A stretch of DNA of 64,000 bases, taken from Alligator mississippiensis (lineage: Eukaryota > Chordata > Crocodylia > Alligatoridae). Both the position numbers and the translations under genes were made by a program. The stretch's first letter is position 1. Every line of letters starts with the position of its first letter. Below, piece by piece: positions 46,901 through 58,900 of the stretch. The notes beneath the pieces are model-generated. The model did no database searches. It had not been told where the DNA came from and saw only the letters and a program-made list of their open reading frames with translations. Location: positions 36,315,832 through 36,379,831 of the forward strand of contig NC_081830.1 of NCBI RefSeq assembly GCF_030867095.1, read 5' to 3'.

Positions 46901-49900
46901 CAGGGATGATCTAAGAGTAGCAAAACCTAAGGTATGCTGTGAAGAGCAACAGATGGAAGCCCAGTAGATTCCCACATGTGCATTGTTCAGACACGATAAA
47001 AAGCACTCTGCCTCCCAGAGAAGGTGAAAATTGGAGAGAGCCATGCACATCACCAGGAGAATGAAGCAGAGCTCCTCGGTTGTCTTGGTTATACAAGACA
47101 TTTAAAGGAGCTGGGGTGATATTATGCAATTTTTGGCACTTATGCACAGTTTGGATTCTGTTTCCACCTGTGGAATAGAATTGCCTAAGTATGTGTGTAC
47201 TTGCCAGAAGTAAACTGAGGAGGAGTATAACAGAACAGGGATTTCTGGCTCTCCAGTCAGTGTGTGAGATCTGTGGAGTTGTGCTTGTGATCCTCAGGTT
47301 GCTATACGGAGTGGAGGGCATTTGGTTTTTCCCATGTTCCTGGATTTTGTTGGTTGCCTTATGTGGCCTGGAAGGAATTTTTTCCCCTCCTGTTGTTATG
47401 GGTCTCAGGTTTGATTTTGTTTGGATTTTTTTCACTGTCCTATGAAGCATTGGGTGTTGGCTGCTGCCAAAGCTGGGGATTATGACTGGGGTATGCTGAT
47501 GTTCCTGCTGGGACTTAAGAAACCTGGAGGTTCCTTGTTAGAGAATCTTGCTTCTTTGCTCAGGGACAAACTGATTGCCACATTTGGGATCAGGAAACAA
47601 TTTTAGCCCAGGGCAAGATTGGCCTGGACTTTCAGAATTGTTGCCTGTCTCTGTGGCGGGGGTGTGGTCCTTCCTCTTGAATCTCTTGAGTGTATTTAAA
47701 AGAACTACTTCCTGTCCTTGCAGTGGCAGAACATTAACAGTGCCCTCATTTCCCTGTGGCAAATTAAAGAGTATTTGGATAGTTCAGGCATCATGCCTGG
47801 TCACTGAGTGTAAGGGTTAAAACTGGTTAGACCAGTGGTGCTGAAACTTCCAGCTCTGCAGGATGGATGAATGATGCAGGGCCGGTCCACAGGCTGGATT
47901 CCAGGGGCAGGGATGGTCTGCGGGCCTAATCCAGTGTGAGGGTGGCACAGTATCAGTCCCTGGATGCAGCCCCACCCACCACATCCGACCAGCTCCATCT
48001 GCCAGATCTGGCCAGAGCTCAGCTGTGTGTGCAGGGTCATGTCACCCAGTCCAGAGGGCTCCCCACTGGTCTAGAATGGTGGCAGCATGAATTGGCATGG
48101 CTCTGGAAGTTGTGGCAATTAATGCTGCCATTTCTCCTCCACTGCCAAACTTCCAGAACCACAAGGAGCCCTGTAAACCGGATGACACAAGCCTGTGGGC
48201 TGGATTAGGCCTGTGAACTGAAGGTTGAGCACCACTGAGTTAGACAAACACTTGTCTAGAATGGCTTAGATAGGGATGATCCTGCCTTGAATTGGGGGTT
48301 GGACTAGATGACATCCTGAGGTTCCCTCCAGCCATACTTTTCTATGCTTAGACTATCAGGAAGGCTCTCCTCCTCTGTTTCACTTTCAGCGGGTACACAC
48401 ATACCTGGGCTATCCTATTCCACTGCAGGTGGAAATAAAATCCAGACTGCATACGTGCCAAAAATTGCAGTCACACAGCTATGTAAGTGCTACTTAGGCT
48501 CACGCAATTGAAACAGGATTATAGAATCAGATAAAATAAGGGTTTGGAAGGGACCTCAGGAGGTCATCTAGTCCAACCCCCTGCTCAAAGCAGATCCATC
48601 CCCAACTGGATCATCCCAGCCAAGGTTTTGTCTAGCGAGGGACAAGGATAGAGATTCCACAACCCCTCTGGGTAACCTGTTCCAGTGCTTTATTACTCTC
48701 CTCTTGAGAGAGTTTTTTTTTCTAATATCTAATCTAAACTTCCCTTGCTTCAACTCGAAACCCTTGCTTCTTGTTCTGTTATCTGCCACCATTGAGAACA
48801 GTCTAGCTCCAAGGACTTAATCCTTACTAGTTGGAGCACTCCCTTAGGTAATGTCAGACCTGGATTCTATTCCCTCCTCAGCCTGAGGGAACTCAAACCT
48901 GTAGATCCAATCCTGCAGGAAACTATCCTAACCAGCAGGCTGTGTGGCCAGGCTGGTTATGGGCATACTCCATTGCTGCTGTAGAAGCTGGTCACTGTGC
49001 AGAAACAAATTCAGTATTTTTATGGGCAGAGAGACTGCACAAGAAGGAACCTTACTTTGTAGCACTGGTTCACCTGGGAGGGTGGAGGCCTGAATTCTGA
49101 TGCCTGCTCCAGGTACTGATTTTATCTTTTCCATTAAGCAGTCATTAGATCAAATGAATACAAAGGCCTTGGAGCAGAGACTAGAATTAAGGTCTTTCCT
49201 GCCAGGCAAGTAGTATCACCACTAGGATACAGAATGGATAGAGCAGTAATTCTCTGCTGGACTGCTCTGGCACCTCAGGGTGCTGCAGGAGCCTCATGAG
49301 AGTGCTGCAGTGTCTTCCCCCTGTGCAAAGATATAAGCACTTTACTTACTCTTTCCCCTGCCTGCCCCAGAGGTCCTTGGACAAGGGGCACCAGTGGCTG
49401 CTCCCCCACCCCCTTCAGCCCCAGTGCTAGCTGCTCTGAGCAGTGCACTCTGCTGTGGCCAGGCAGATATGTAGATGCAGAGCTGTGCTTTTCAACCTAG
49501 TTTATCCTCAGTTCCTTGCTTACTTCCAGGGCTGACAGGATGGGTTGTGGGGGCAGGTGGCTCCAGTCCCCAGCATGCAAGTCCCCAGTAGACCAACTAA
49601 GGCAATGGGGGTTGCACTTGTCCCCTCAGATACAGACTGGGAGCAGGGAAGGTGTCCCCCACCCCAGTCTTGCTCCCAGGTCTCATGTGTTGTGTTGTCT
49701 CCCCAATGTCCCCCCACCCCCAACCTCCTCAGTGCCCTCCACCTGCATATTTGCAACCTGGCACCTCATCCCTACCAGCTGGGTGTCCCTAGGCTCTGTT
49801 CACTTTGGCCCCCTGGCTGGAGTTCAGGGGGATTGCCCTGTGATAACTAAGGGCAAAAACTGTCCTGCCAGCATCCGGTTCCCAGCAGATACCTGATGCC

Positions 49901-52900
49901 ACGTGCAGAGAGTTCAGGAGCTATGCTGGGAGCAAATATGTGTAGAGCCAGGTAGAGCTGGGAAAGTGCTCCCCAACGGCAGCCTGAAGAGTTGAAAATT
50001 GTATTATATTTTTTATTATAATTTGGTAATGGTGTTAGTGCATATTAATAACACACTAGTATAACATAGGAGTATCATAATTGCATGATTATTCATCCTG
50101 TAGTTATATTAGTTTTTGAAATGGGGTGCTGCTCAATTCTGAAGAGTCACGGAGGGCTGCTTTGAGTCTAACAAGGCTGGGAATCGCTGGGGTAGAAGCA
50201 GACCCACTGTCCCAGGACCCATGAATGTTGTGTGGGGAGTGTGTCTTTTCTGTACATCAGCCCAAATTTAACAGGTGGGATGGAGAGTGTTTCCCACCAC
50301 CCCTGTCTATTCTAGCCTGATGGTGAAGGCCTATTCCTGGGACAAGGGTGATGTGGTCTTGAACCCCTCAGACTGGGGTAGGACATGAGCCTGTATCTGA
50401 AACAACCCAAGTTCATTTTTTTTCCAAAAAAAGTTGTTGTTTTTTTACTTTTCTCATTCACTGAAAATTTCACTGAAAACAATATTTTTTTAAACTTTCC
50501 AAAACGGCTAATAAATAGAAAAAAAATCTATTCCTCACCCAAAATGGATTAAATAGTTACACTTAACATTGACAATAATAGCATTAACACACAGCACAGT
50601 GGTGAGGAATCTTTCCCTCATGAGGTTTATAAATCCGTTTCCTGTTTTCAAATAACATTTAGAAAATGGACTACAGATTTCACCCACAAACTGTACAAGA
50701 ACCCACAGGAAACACAAAATAACTGTACAGAGGACAGATAGGCCAGACAACCAATAAGCAGAAAATGGAGGACAGATAGGCCAGCAAATACAGGGTCTTC
50801 ATAAAGTCCTTGTGCATTTTTAAACTTTAATAACTTCGGTGATAGGTGTGATAGAAACAATCTGTAAATGGCATTTAAAAGCAAATTTTTTGAAGTTTTA
50901 GGACAACTAGAGTACACAATGCTAGACTTCAATATAACCACCATTTTCTTCTCACAGCTGATATGGACTTCAATTCTGCTAGCCATAGGACACAGTTTAC
51001 TTTCTCGTCTACAGTAGCCATTTTTTGTTTGTCAAAGGATCTGAAATAAGTATAAATTCATTATTACTTATGAAGTCTAGCAATATGTACTCCAGTTGTC
51101 CTTAAACATGAATAACTTTGCTTTTAAATGTCCTTTACAGATTGTTTCTATCATACCTACAACCTAAGTTACTAAAGTTTAAAAGTGCACAAGGACTTTA
51201 TGAAGACTCTGTACATGCCTGCAACAAACAAACATGCATGCAAAATAAATTCAACATGCAAAACAAATGGCACACAGAGCAAATGAACACACAAACTAAA
51301 TAGGCACAACATATAATATACAATGCACACACAAATCAAATAAACACACAAGCAACATGGCAACTTAACATATACAACATAAACAAATAAAAACTAAACA
51401 ACATAAAAGACATCAAAAACACACACCAAACTTACACAATGCACACACCAGAAGCAATATACACATGCTGCAACACACCACAAAAAATACAACATGAACA
51501 AACAGAAAATAATCACAGTACACAAAACATATTCAATATGTATAAAACGTGTAATAGAAAACATACACTACATGTGCAGAGCAAATATACACACACAAAT
51601 TGAAACTCAGTACAAAAACATTTTTTAAAAATCTTGAAAATAAGCAAATAATGCAAAGCATATACAGCACACAATATATATAAGCAAACACACATATACA
51701 AACAAATATGCATGAGAATGATAAGGAAAGCAATCAAAAAACTCCTAAAATATGGATAGTCAAATAAACCTTCCCCATCGTAGAAACACAACCTACTTCC
51801 CTTTAAAAATAACTCACAGGCTAAAAATAAACAGCAAACAGAAGGAGTGAATCAGGGAGAACTCCATAGTACAAGAATTTCAGACTTTCAACATGATGCA
51901 CAAAAGAGTGAAAGGGGAAAACCCCAAAGAAATAAACCCAAGGTGCAATACGTGCATGTGTGCACACACACACAACTTCACAACGCTATTGAGCACAATG
52001 TATGAAACGTAAAGTACCATGTGTGTCCTGTATTAATGTGTATGCTACTTGTACACACTATCCAGACAAGTGTCTGGTACTCTGATACAGAATAAAAACC
52101 ACGACAGGCCTCTGCTAATAGTGAACCCCCTTCCTCTCGCCTTCCCCACCCCTCACTCAGGCCCTGTCTAGGATTTATTCCATAACTATCTGGGCTTTCC
52201 TCTTCTGCCCTGCAAGCATCTGGTTGTGGGTCAGAGCGCACTAAAGACACAGCACATGCTTGCTGATCCTGGAAATACAGCTGCAGTCCAGGATTATTTC
52301 TTGTGGGATGTGTCCACTGCACTTGAGATTTCCTCAGGCCTGGAAATAATCTCATCAAGCTGAGGGAACTAGTTCTATATGTACAAGTGCCTCTTTCTGT
52401 TGGGGAGAAGCCCAGTGTGTGGGTGGCAGTGTAACCCTGTTATCGCTTGCTGGGGAAGTAAGAGCCTTGCACTGTTGATGCATGTTGATCCTAGTTTGCC
52501 CATTATCCTTTCAGTTCTTGGTCTCTGCTGCTGTTTCCTGGAAAGGGTCTGACAGTTGGTGTTGACCATCATTTTTCCTGTTGCTTTTCAGTTCTACCTG
52601 CTGGGAGCACTGTTGGCCCCTCTCCGTGTGGCTCTGGCCTTCATTGTCCTCTTCCTCGTCTGGCCCTTCGCGCTGCTTCAAGTGGTGGGACTGTCTGAGG
52701 AGAAGCTGAAGGAGCCACTGAAGGGATGGAGGAAGTAAGTGACCCCTCTTCACAGCTGTACTGAAGCCCCTGAAGCCCTGGGCTCTACCCCCCCACCCCT
52801 CCATGCACTGTCTCACTCTCTCCCATTCCAGCTCCATCGCCCATGGCTCTGTCTACTTCCTGAGCCGCCTGATGTTCTTCCTCCTGGGCTTCATGCGGAT

Positions 52901-55900
52901 CCGGGTGCGGGGTCGACAAGCATCACGGCTGGAAGCCCCGATCCTGGTCGCTGCCCCCCACTCCACCTTCTTTGACCCCATCATTCTGCTGCCGTGTGAC
53001 CTCCCAAAAGTGGTATCCCGTACAGAGAACCTCCATGTTCCAGTCATTGGAGGTGAGTCGCTGGGATAGGGTGGAAGATAAGACTTGCCATTGCATGGCG
53101 GCACTGGGTGATGCAAGAGGACCACATGACAGAGTGGAAAATGGGACTTCCATTGCATGGTTGTCCCAACTGCATGGTGCCAGTGCAGGGTATCAGGGTT
53201 GTTAGATACATGAGACCCTCTGGGCAGGGCAGAGATGAGATATTCCATTGTTGGGTAGTACCTGTTGAGTAGTATCTAGTGTCAGTCCATAAAAGAGGCC
53301 CAGGTAGTTTCTTGGAGCTGCTGGTGTGGTGGAAGCCTGTGGTGTATGTGTAGAAATGAGCCCCTCAATTGCATGCTCTGCCTGAAATGGGACATGGGAA
53401 GTGAAGTCTCTTTGTAGCTTGCTCCCTGCAATGGGACCTACCCTGTACAGGACATCCCAGTCAGGGTAACAAGTGCTGCAGGCTGGAAAAGTGGAACCTG
53501 GAAGGAAATGGGAACAAGAGTGCAGGCATGATGACTGTTAGCAGCTGAGGGTTATAAGGGGCATTAGGGAAAGGGTGCAGGCATGACGACTGTTAGCAGC
53601 TGAGGGTTTTAAGGGGCATTAGGGAAATCTGGGGAGTGAAGGAAGGTGAAAGTGGATGGAAAGAAGGAAGCCATGAGCTGAAAAACGGTGGGATGGAAGT
53701 AGCTGAAGGCTGTAGAGTAGCAGGAGGGCACTGGTCTGCCTCTTGCCAAGTAGCCCTCACCTCTAAATGCTGTTCCTTTATTTCCAGCCCTCCTCCGGTT
53801 TAACCAGGCCATCTTAGTGTCACGCCATGATCCAGCCTCCCGCAAGAAGGTGGTGGAGGAAGTGAAGAGACGGGCCACATCAAGGGGGAAATGGCCACAG
53901 GTGAGACCAGAGCCTTGCCGTCATCTATCCTATAAGCCACAGCCTGACCCCTTTGCCTAGCCATCTCTTTCTTCTCATCCCTCACATTAGCACCTTGGCT
54001 CAGCCAACCCAGTCTCCTCTCCACACCTATAATCAGTACCTCAGCCAAGCCAGCATAGTCTCTCCTCCTCCCATTAGCCCTGTTTCCCCTCTGTCCCCCT
54101 GCATCACCCCAACAATGCTTGACTCATGCCTCTGTTACCCACTCCCCTAGGTGCTGTTCTTCCCTGAGGGAACTTGCTCTAACAAGAAAGCCCTGCTGAA
54201 ATTCAAACCAGGTATGAGAGATTGCAGTGGTTCGGGGACATGCAGCAGGGTCATAGGGATGGAGGCTGAGGGGGGAAGACAGTAGGCCTGATTCCCCTTC
54301 ACCATTCATCAAAGCCCAGAGACCTCCACACCATGCCTGCTGCACTGTCAGAGAAAGGCTGTAGAGGTAGGCAGGAAAATCTGGCCCTGGGGTGTATTCA
54401 AGCTGAGTGCAAACCTGGGGCATCTTGACTGTGCCACATGTGAGGGGCATGCTGATAAGTCCAAAACTTTTGGGACTCCTGGGGTAACTAATAGTCCCAC
54501 CAGTAACAATGTAATGCCTATGCCAGTCTCTGCACACTCTTGCAGTGACAACTATCAGTTCCTGTGCACTTGTGCAGTGACAGATGTGTCACTCAGTGGA
54601 CACTCAGGCAGAAAAGGGTTGTCAGTAGCAGCACCCTTCTGCAGCAATCTCTGAACACTTGTACTCTAAGGCCCCTGGCAGACATTATATTTAAGACATG
54701 ATTAACCAGTTAATCCTATTTTAAGTAGTTATCTGGCCACACATTCATGAAATTAATGGTGCAATAAAACAAGAAATAAGCCACCAATTTATTATACAAA
54801 ATATGTTTAATAACTTTGTAGCCATGTCCCATCACACCTTACATTGCATGTATCAGTTAATTGGTGTTCCCAGTCTCAGAGGCATGTTGGAGTCCTTGAT
54901 TCCTGTGTGTTTGCAAGGCTGGGAGCAAGGACCATCTGACTGGCTTGCTACTTACCAAAGCAGGGGGGAGCCCAGGATCATGATCCTGGGCTTCCCCCAC
55001 ACCAGTAATATGGCACAACTGGGATCTGATCCCTGATCCCATAATTGCACCTCCTGCCATGAATCCATAGCAAGGCTTAAAGCACTGTTGTTGGGGTGTG
55101 CATCAGATCCTATGGTGCTTTTAACTGAATGTCTGCCAATGGCCTGACAGGTGTGTCAATCCATTGACAAGTACATATATTCCCACATGCTTATCATCTC
55201 TCTCTTTCTCTCCTAGGTGCCTTTATCGCTGGGGTTCCCATCCAGCCTGTCCTCATCCGATATCCCAACAGCTTGGTGAGTGGCCAGGTGGACTCATAGG
55301 TGCGTGTCATGCACCCTGGGGAGTGGTGTGCTTGCTCAGCACAACAAATATGCTTTTCTTTTTGCAGGACTCAACCACCTGGGCGTGGAGAGGACCTGGA
55401 GTGTGAGTCACAGTAGAGATTTTGTGCATGTGTGTGCGCGTGCGTGCATGTGTGTGCATGGCCACATGTATGTGTGTGCTTGCATGTGTGTGTCTGTAGG
55501 GGGGCTGTTAGAAAGGCTAAGGCAGAGACAGAACTGGGACTAGAGACCCAAATCAAAGACAACAAGAAGTCCTTTTTTAAATACATAGGGAGTAAAAACA
55601 AGGCACCGGGTAATGTGGGGCCCCTGCAGGACATGCTTGGCAATCTGGTGGTTGCACCAAATGATAAAGCTGACTTCTTTAACAAATTCTTTGCCTCCAT
55701 ATTTCCGAGCAGGGACTGGGACACCCCCCCACCGGGATCCTGGACAAACTCAGGAGAGGCACAGCCAGGCCCAGGGTCAGAGAGGACCTAGTCAGGGTTC
55801 TTCTGGTGGGATTAGACATGTTGAAATCAGCAGGTCCAGATGATCGCCATGCAAGGATGCTGAGGGAATTGGCAGAAGCCATTGGCAGAAGCCTGGCACA

Positions 55901-58900
55901 GCTCTACGACCACTCGTGGTGCTCTGGCGAGGTGCCAGAGGATTGGAAAAGGGCCAATGTGGTCCCCATTTTCAAAAAAGGGAGGAAGGAGGACCCAGGA
56001 AACAATAGGCCCGTTAATCTTACCTCGGTCCTGGGGAAGCTCTTTGAGAAAATTATCCAAGAACACATCTGCAAGGGGCCAGCAGGGGGAATCATGCTTA
56101 GGGGCAACCGACATGGGTTCTGTGCGGCCAGGAGCAGTCCGAGGCCCCTTTTTCACACGGCAGGCTGTGGCCAGCAGCTCGGACACGCCGGGTCGGGGAA
56201 AGCAGGTGGCATGCTAGAATTAGGCACGGACGCTTAGTGGTTGATTTAAGATTATTTTACTTACACCGAAGATGGTCGCGGTGCAGGCAGGAAAACTTGC
56301 TTGAGTTGCGGTTACAAAACAAAACAAAAAACTCGAACCTGCAGAACGTAAGGGTACATCGCAATGGGGTTTCGGCGACGGGAGATGGCCAAAAACCTCA
56401 GGAGTACGTCGCAATGGGGTTTCGGCGACAGGAAGAAAAAAAAGCTGCAGGACTTGAACCCCAGGTAGAGCTCTGGATTCACTCACATGAAGTTTGCTAG
56501 GCTCCGTGGAACTTTGCGCACAGGGAAGGGTACGTCGAGGGATCAGGCAGCGACGGGGAGAGGCGAGAGGGTGATCAGACCCCTGTAGCCTTCTTGAGAT
56601 ACATGCTGGGTCTGATAGGCTCCGCAGCACTTAGAGATCTTCACAAGATGTGAAGTTCTCTTCCTCCTGATAATCATGGAGTCCTCCAACTTGGGTGGAA
56701 ACCACTCAAGCCTTTTATACGGCTAGCAAGCCAATCGCTAGCCGCCACGTGGGAATAATTTAGAACTGACCAATAGTGGGGCACGAATCTGAATACAAAT
56801 GGCGGGAACTCCTTGCAACGCGCATTTCTCTGTTGCAACGAAGAAATGCACCCTGCAAAGAAAGCTACAAGTGGCAGGAAATAATTCAGCAGTGCCGAAG
56901 CACACACAAACAAAAATCACACCCTTGGGTTGTGACAGGTTCATTCGAGGCAGATCCTGTCAGACCAACCTAGTTGCCTTCTACAACCAGATCACAAAAT
57001 CCTTGGACACTGGTGTCGCGGTAGACATAGTCTTTCTGGATGTTAGGAAGGCCTTCAACACTGTCTCTCACCCCATTCTCATTAAAAAATTAGGCGACTG
57101 TGGCATCAATACCTACACAGTCAAATGGGTGGCAAATTGGCTAGCTGGTCACACCCAGAGAGTGGTGGTGGATGGGTCATTTTCAACCTGGAGGGATGTG
57201 GGCAGTGGGGTCCCCCAGGGCTCAGTCCTCGTGCCCACACTGTTCAACATCTTCATCAGCAACTTGGATGAGGGGGTGAAAAGCAACTTGTTCAAGTTCC
57301 CAGATGACACTAAGATGTGGGGAGAGGTGGGCACGATAGAAGGTAGGGACAGGCTGCAACTAGATCTGGGCAGGTTATAAGGGTGGGCAGATGAGAACAG
57401 GATGGGTTTCAACACTGACAAGTGCAAGGTGCTGCACCTGGGGAGGAAGAACCAGCAGCATACCTACAGGCTGGAAACTCTCTTCTCATCAGCACAGAGG
57501 GAGAAAAGGATGTTGAAGTCATTATTGATTCCAAGATGAACATGGGCCGCCAATGTGGGGACGCTGTCAGGAAGGCTAACCGCTCCTTGCCATGCATCCA
57601 CAGATGCATCACAAGCAGGTCCAGGGAGGTGATCTTGCCCCTCTATGTGACATTGGTCAGGCCGCAGTTGGAGTATTGTGTCCAGATCTGGGCGCCGCAC
57701 TTCAGGAGGGATGTGGACAGCATCAAGAGGGTCCAGAGGAGGGCCACTTGCATGATCTGGGAGCAGCAGGGCAGGCCCAACGAAGAGAAGCTACGGGACT
57801 TGAATCTGTTCAGCCTCCACAAGAGAAGGCTTAGAGAGGATCTGGTGGCGATGTATAAACTTACCAGGGAGGACCAGCGGGGAACGGAAGAGTCCCTGTT
57901 CCCCCAAGCACTACCAGGAGTAACTAGGAATAACAGCCATAAGTTGACTGAGAGTAGGTTCAGACTAGACATCAGGAGGCACGACTTCACTGTCAGGGTG
58001 GCTAGGAGCTGGAACCAACTTCCAAGGGAAGTGGTGCTCGCTCCTACCCTGGGAGTCTTCAAAAGGAGGCTAGAAAATCACCTAGCTGGGGTGGTTTGAC
58101 CCCAGCTTTCTTTCCTGCCCATGACAGGGGGTTGGACTTGATCTACTCAGGTCCCTTCTGACCCTACCAACTATGAAACTATACCTGCTGCCTCTTGCTA
58201 GGATGAGCCCTGCTGGGGGTGTGTGTGTGTGTGTGTCCCTGCTGCCCTCTCCTTGACTGGTAGAGAGCTGTTGATGTATAATTCCCTGTTTTTCACTACA
58301 GACTTAAAGTCATCTGGTTAACAGCATCACAGCTCTGCACTACTGTGGAAGTGGAGGTAAGACAGCACCACAGCATTGTTCTCTGCAGCACAGCACCTCC
58401 TACTGAGCCCCTCACCCTGACCCTTGCATGATAGCACCCAGCACCCCCTACTGAGCTTCCTGGGCCATGCCCTGCAGCAGCATGACATAGGGGGTAGAAT
58501 CTGCACTGCTTTGTTCAGTGCAGCACCTCCTACCAAGTCTCCCCACATGCCCACTAACATGCCTGTTTCTTTCAGTTCCTCCCAGTCTATCACCCCAGTG
58601 CTGAAGAGAGTACCAACCCTACCCTCTATGCCAGTAATGTCCAAAAAACCATGGCACAGTAAGTGCTGGTGGGAGAGAGGACTGGGATCAGCTCTGGGAA
58701 GGGCAGTATAAACTTCCCCTGGGGGCTGATGCAGGGGTACCCAGGGTGTGATGCAGGAGAGGTGGATACAGAGAATGGAAGAAGTGGATGTGAGGGCCCC
58801 AGAGCAGCTGGAAGTGGGAACTCAAGGGAGGTTATCACGGGAGTCCTGGGGAGCTGTCACAGGATACCTGGGGGTGGAATGAGCAATCCAGGAGGGTTTG

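Larger units (their letters stand above)
40691..52591 (+). other. LPCAT4: LPCAT4 intron 1 (11.9 kb)
   Basis: The intron runs from GTGAGC to TTTTCAG. Its first 2 kb are GC-rich to mixed, with no exon recognised. The rest holds foldback repeats, CR1 pieces, SINE-like pairs, a palindromic miniature element and an A/C-rich tract, all listed separately. Confidence 0.85.

Noticed and set aside
50648-51303. Two frames with similar proteins (LYRLFLS, KLLKFK, QGLYED) on opposite strands
   Set aside because: The similarity comes from the inverted arms of the palindromic element at 50791-51211, not from duplicated genes.
51513-51791. Cysteine-rich minus-strand frame
   Set aside because: It is translation of the A/C-rich low-complexity tract; repeated CVY/LYI pieces reflect base skew.
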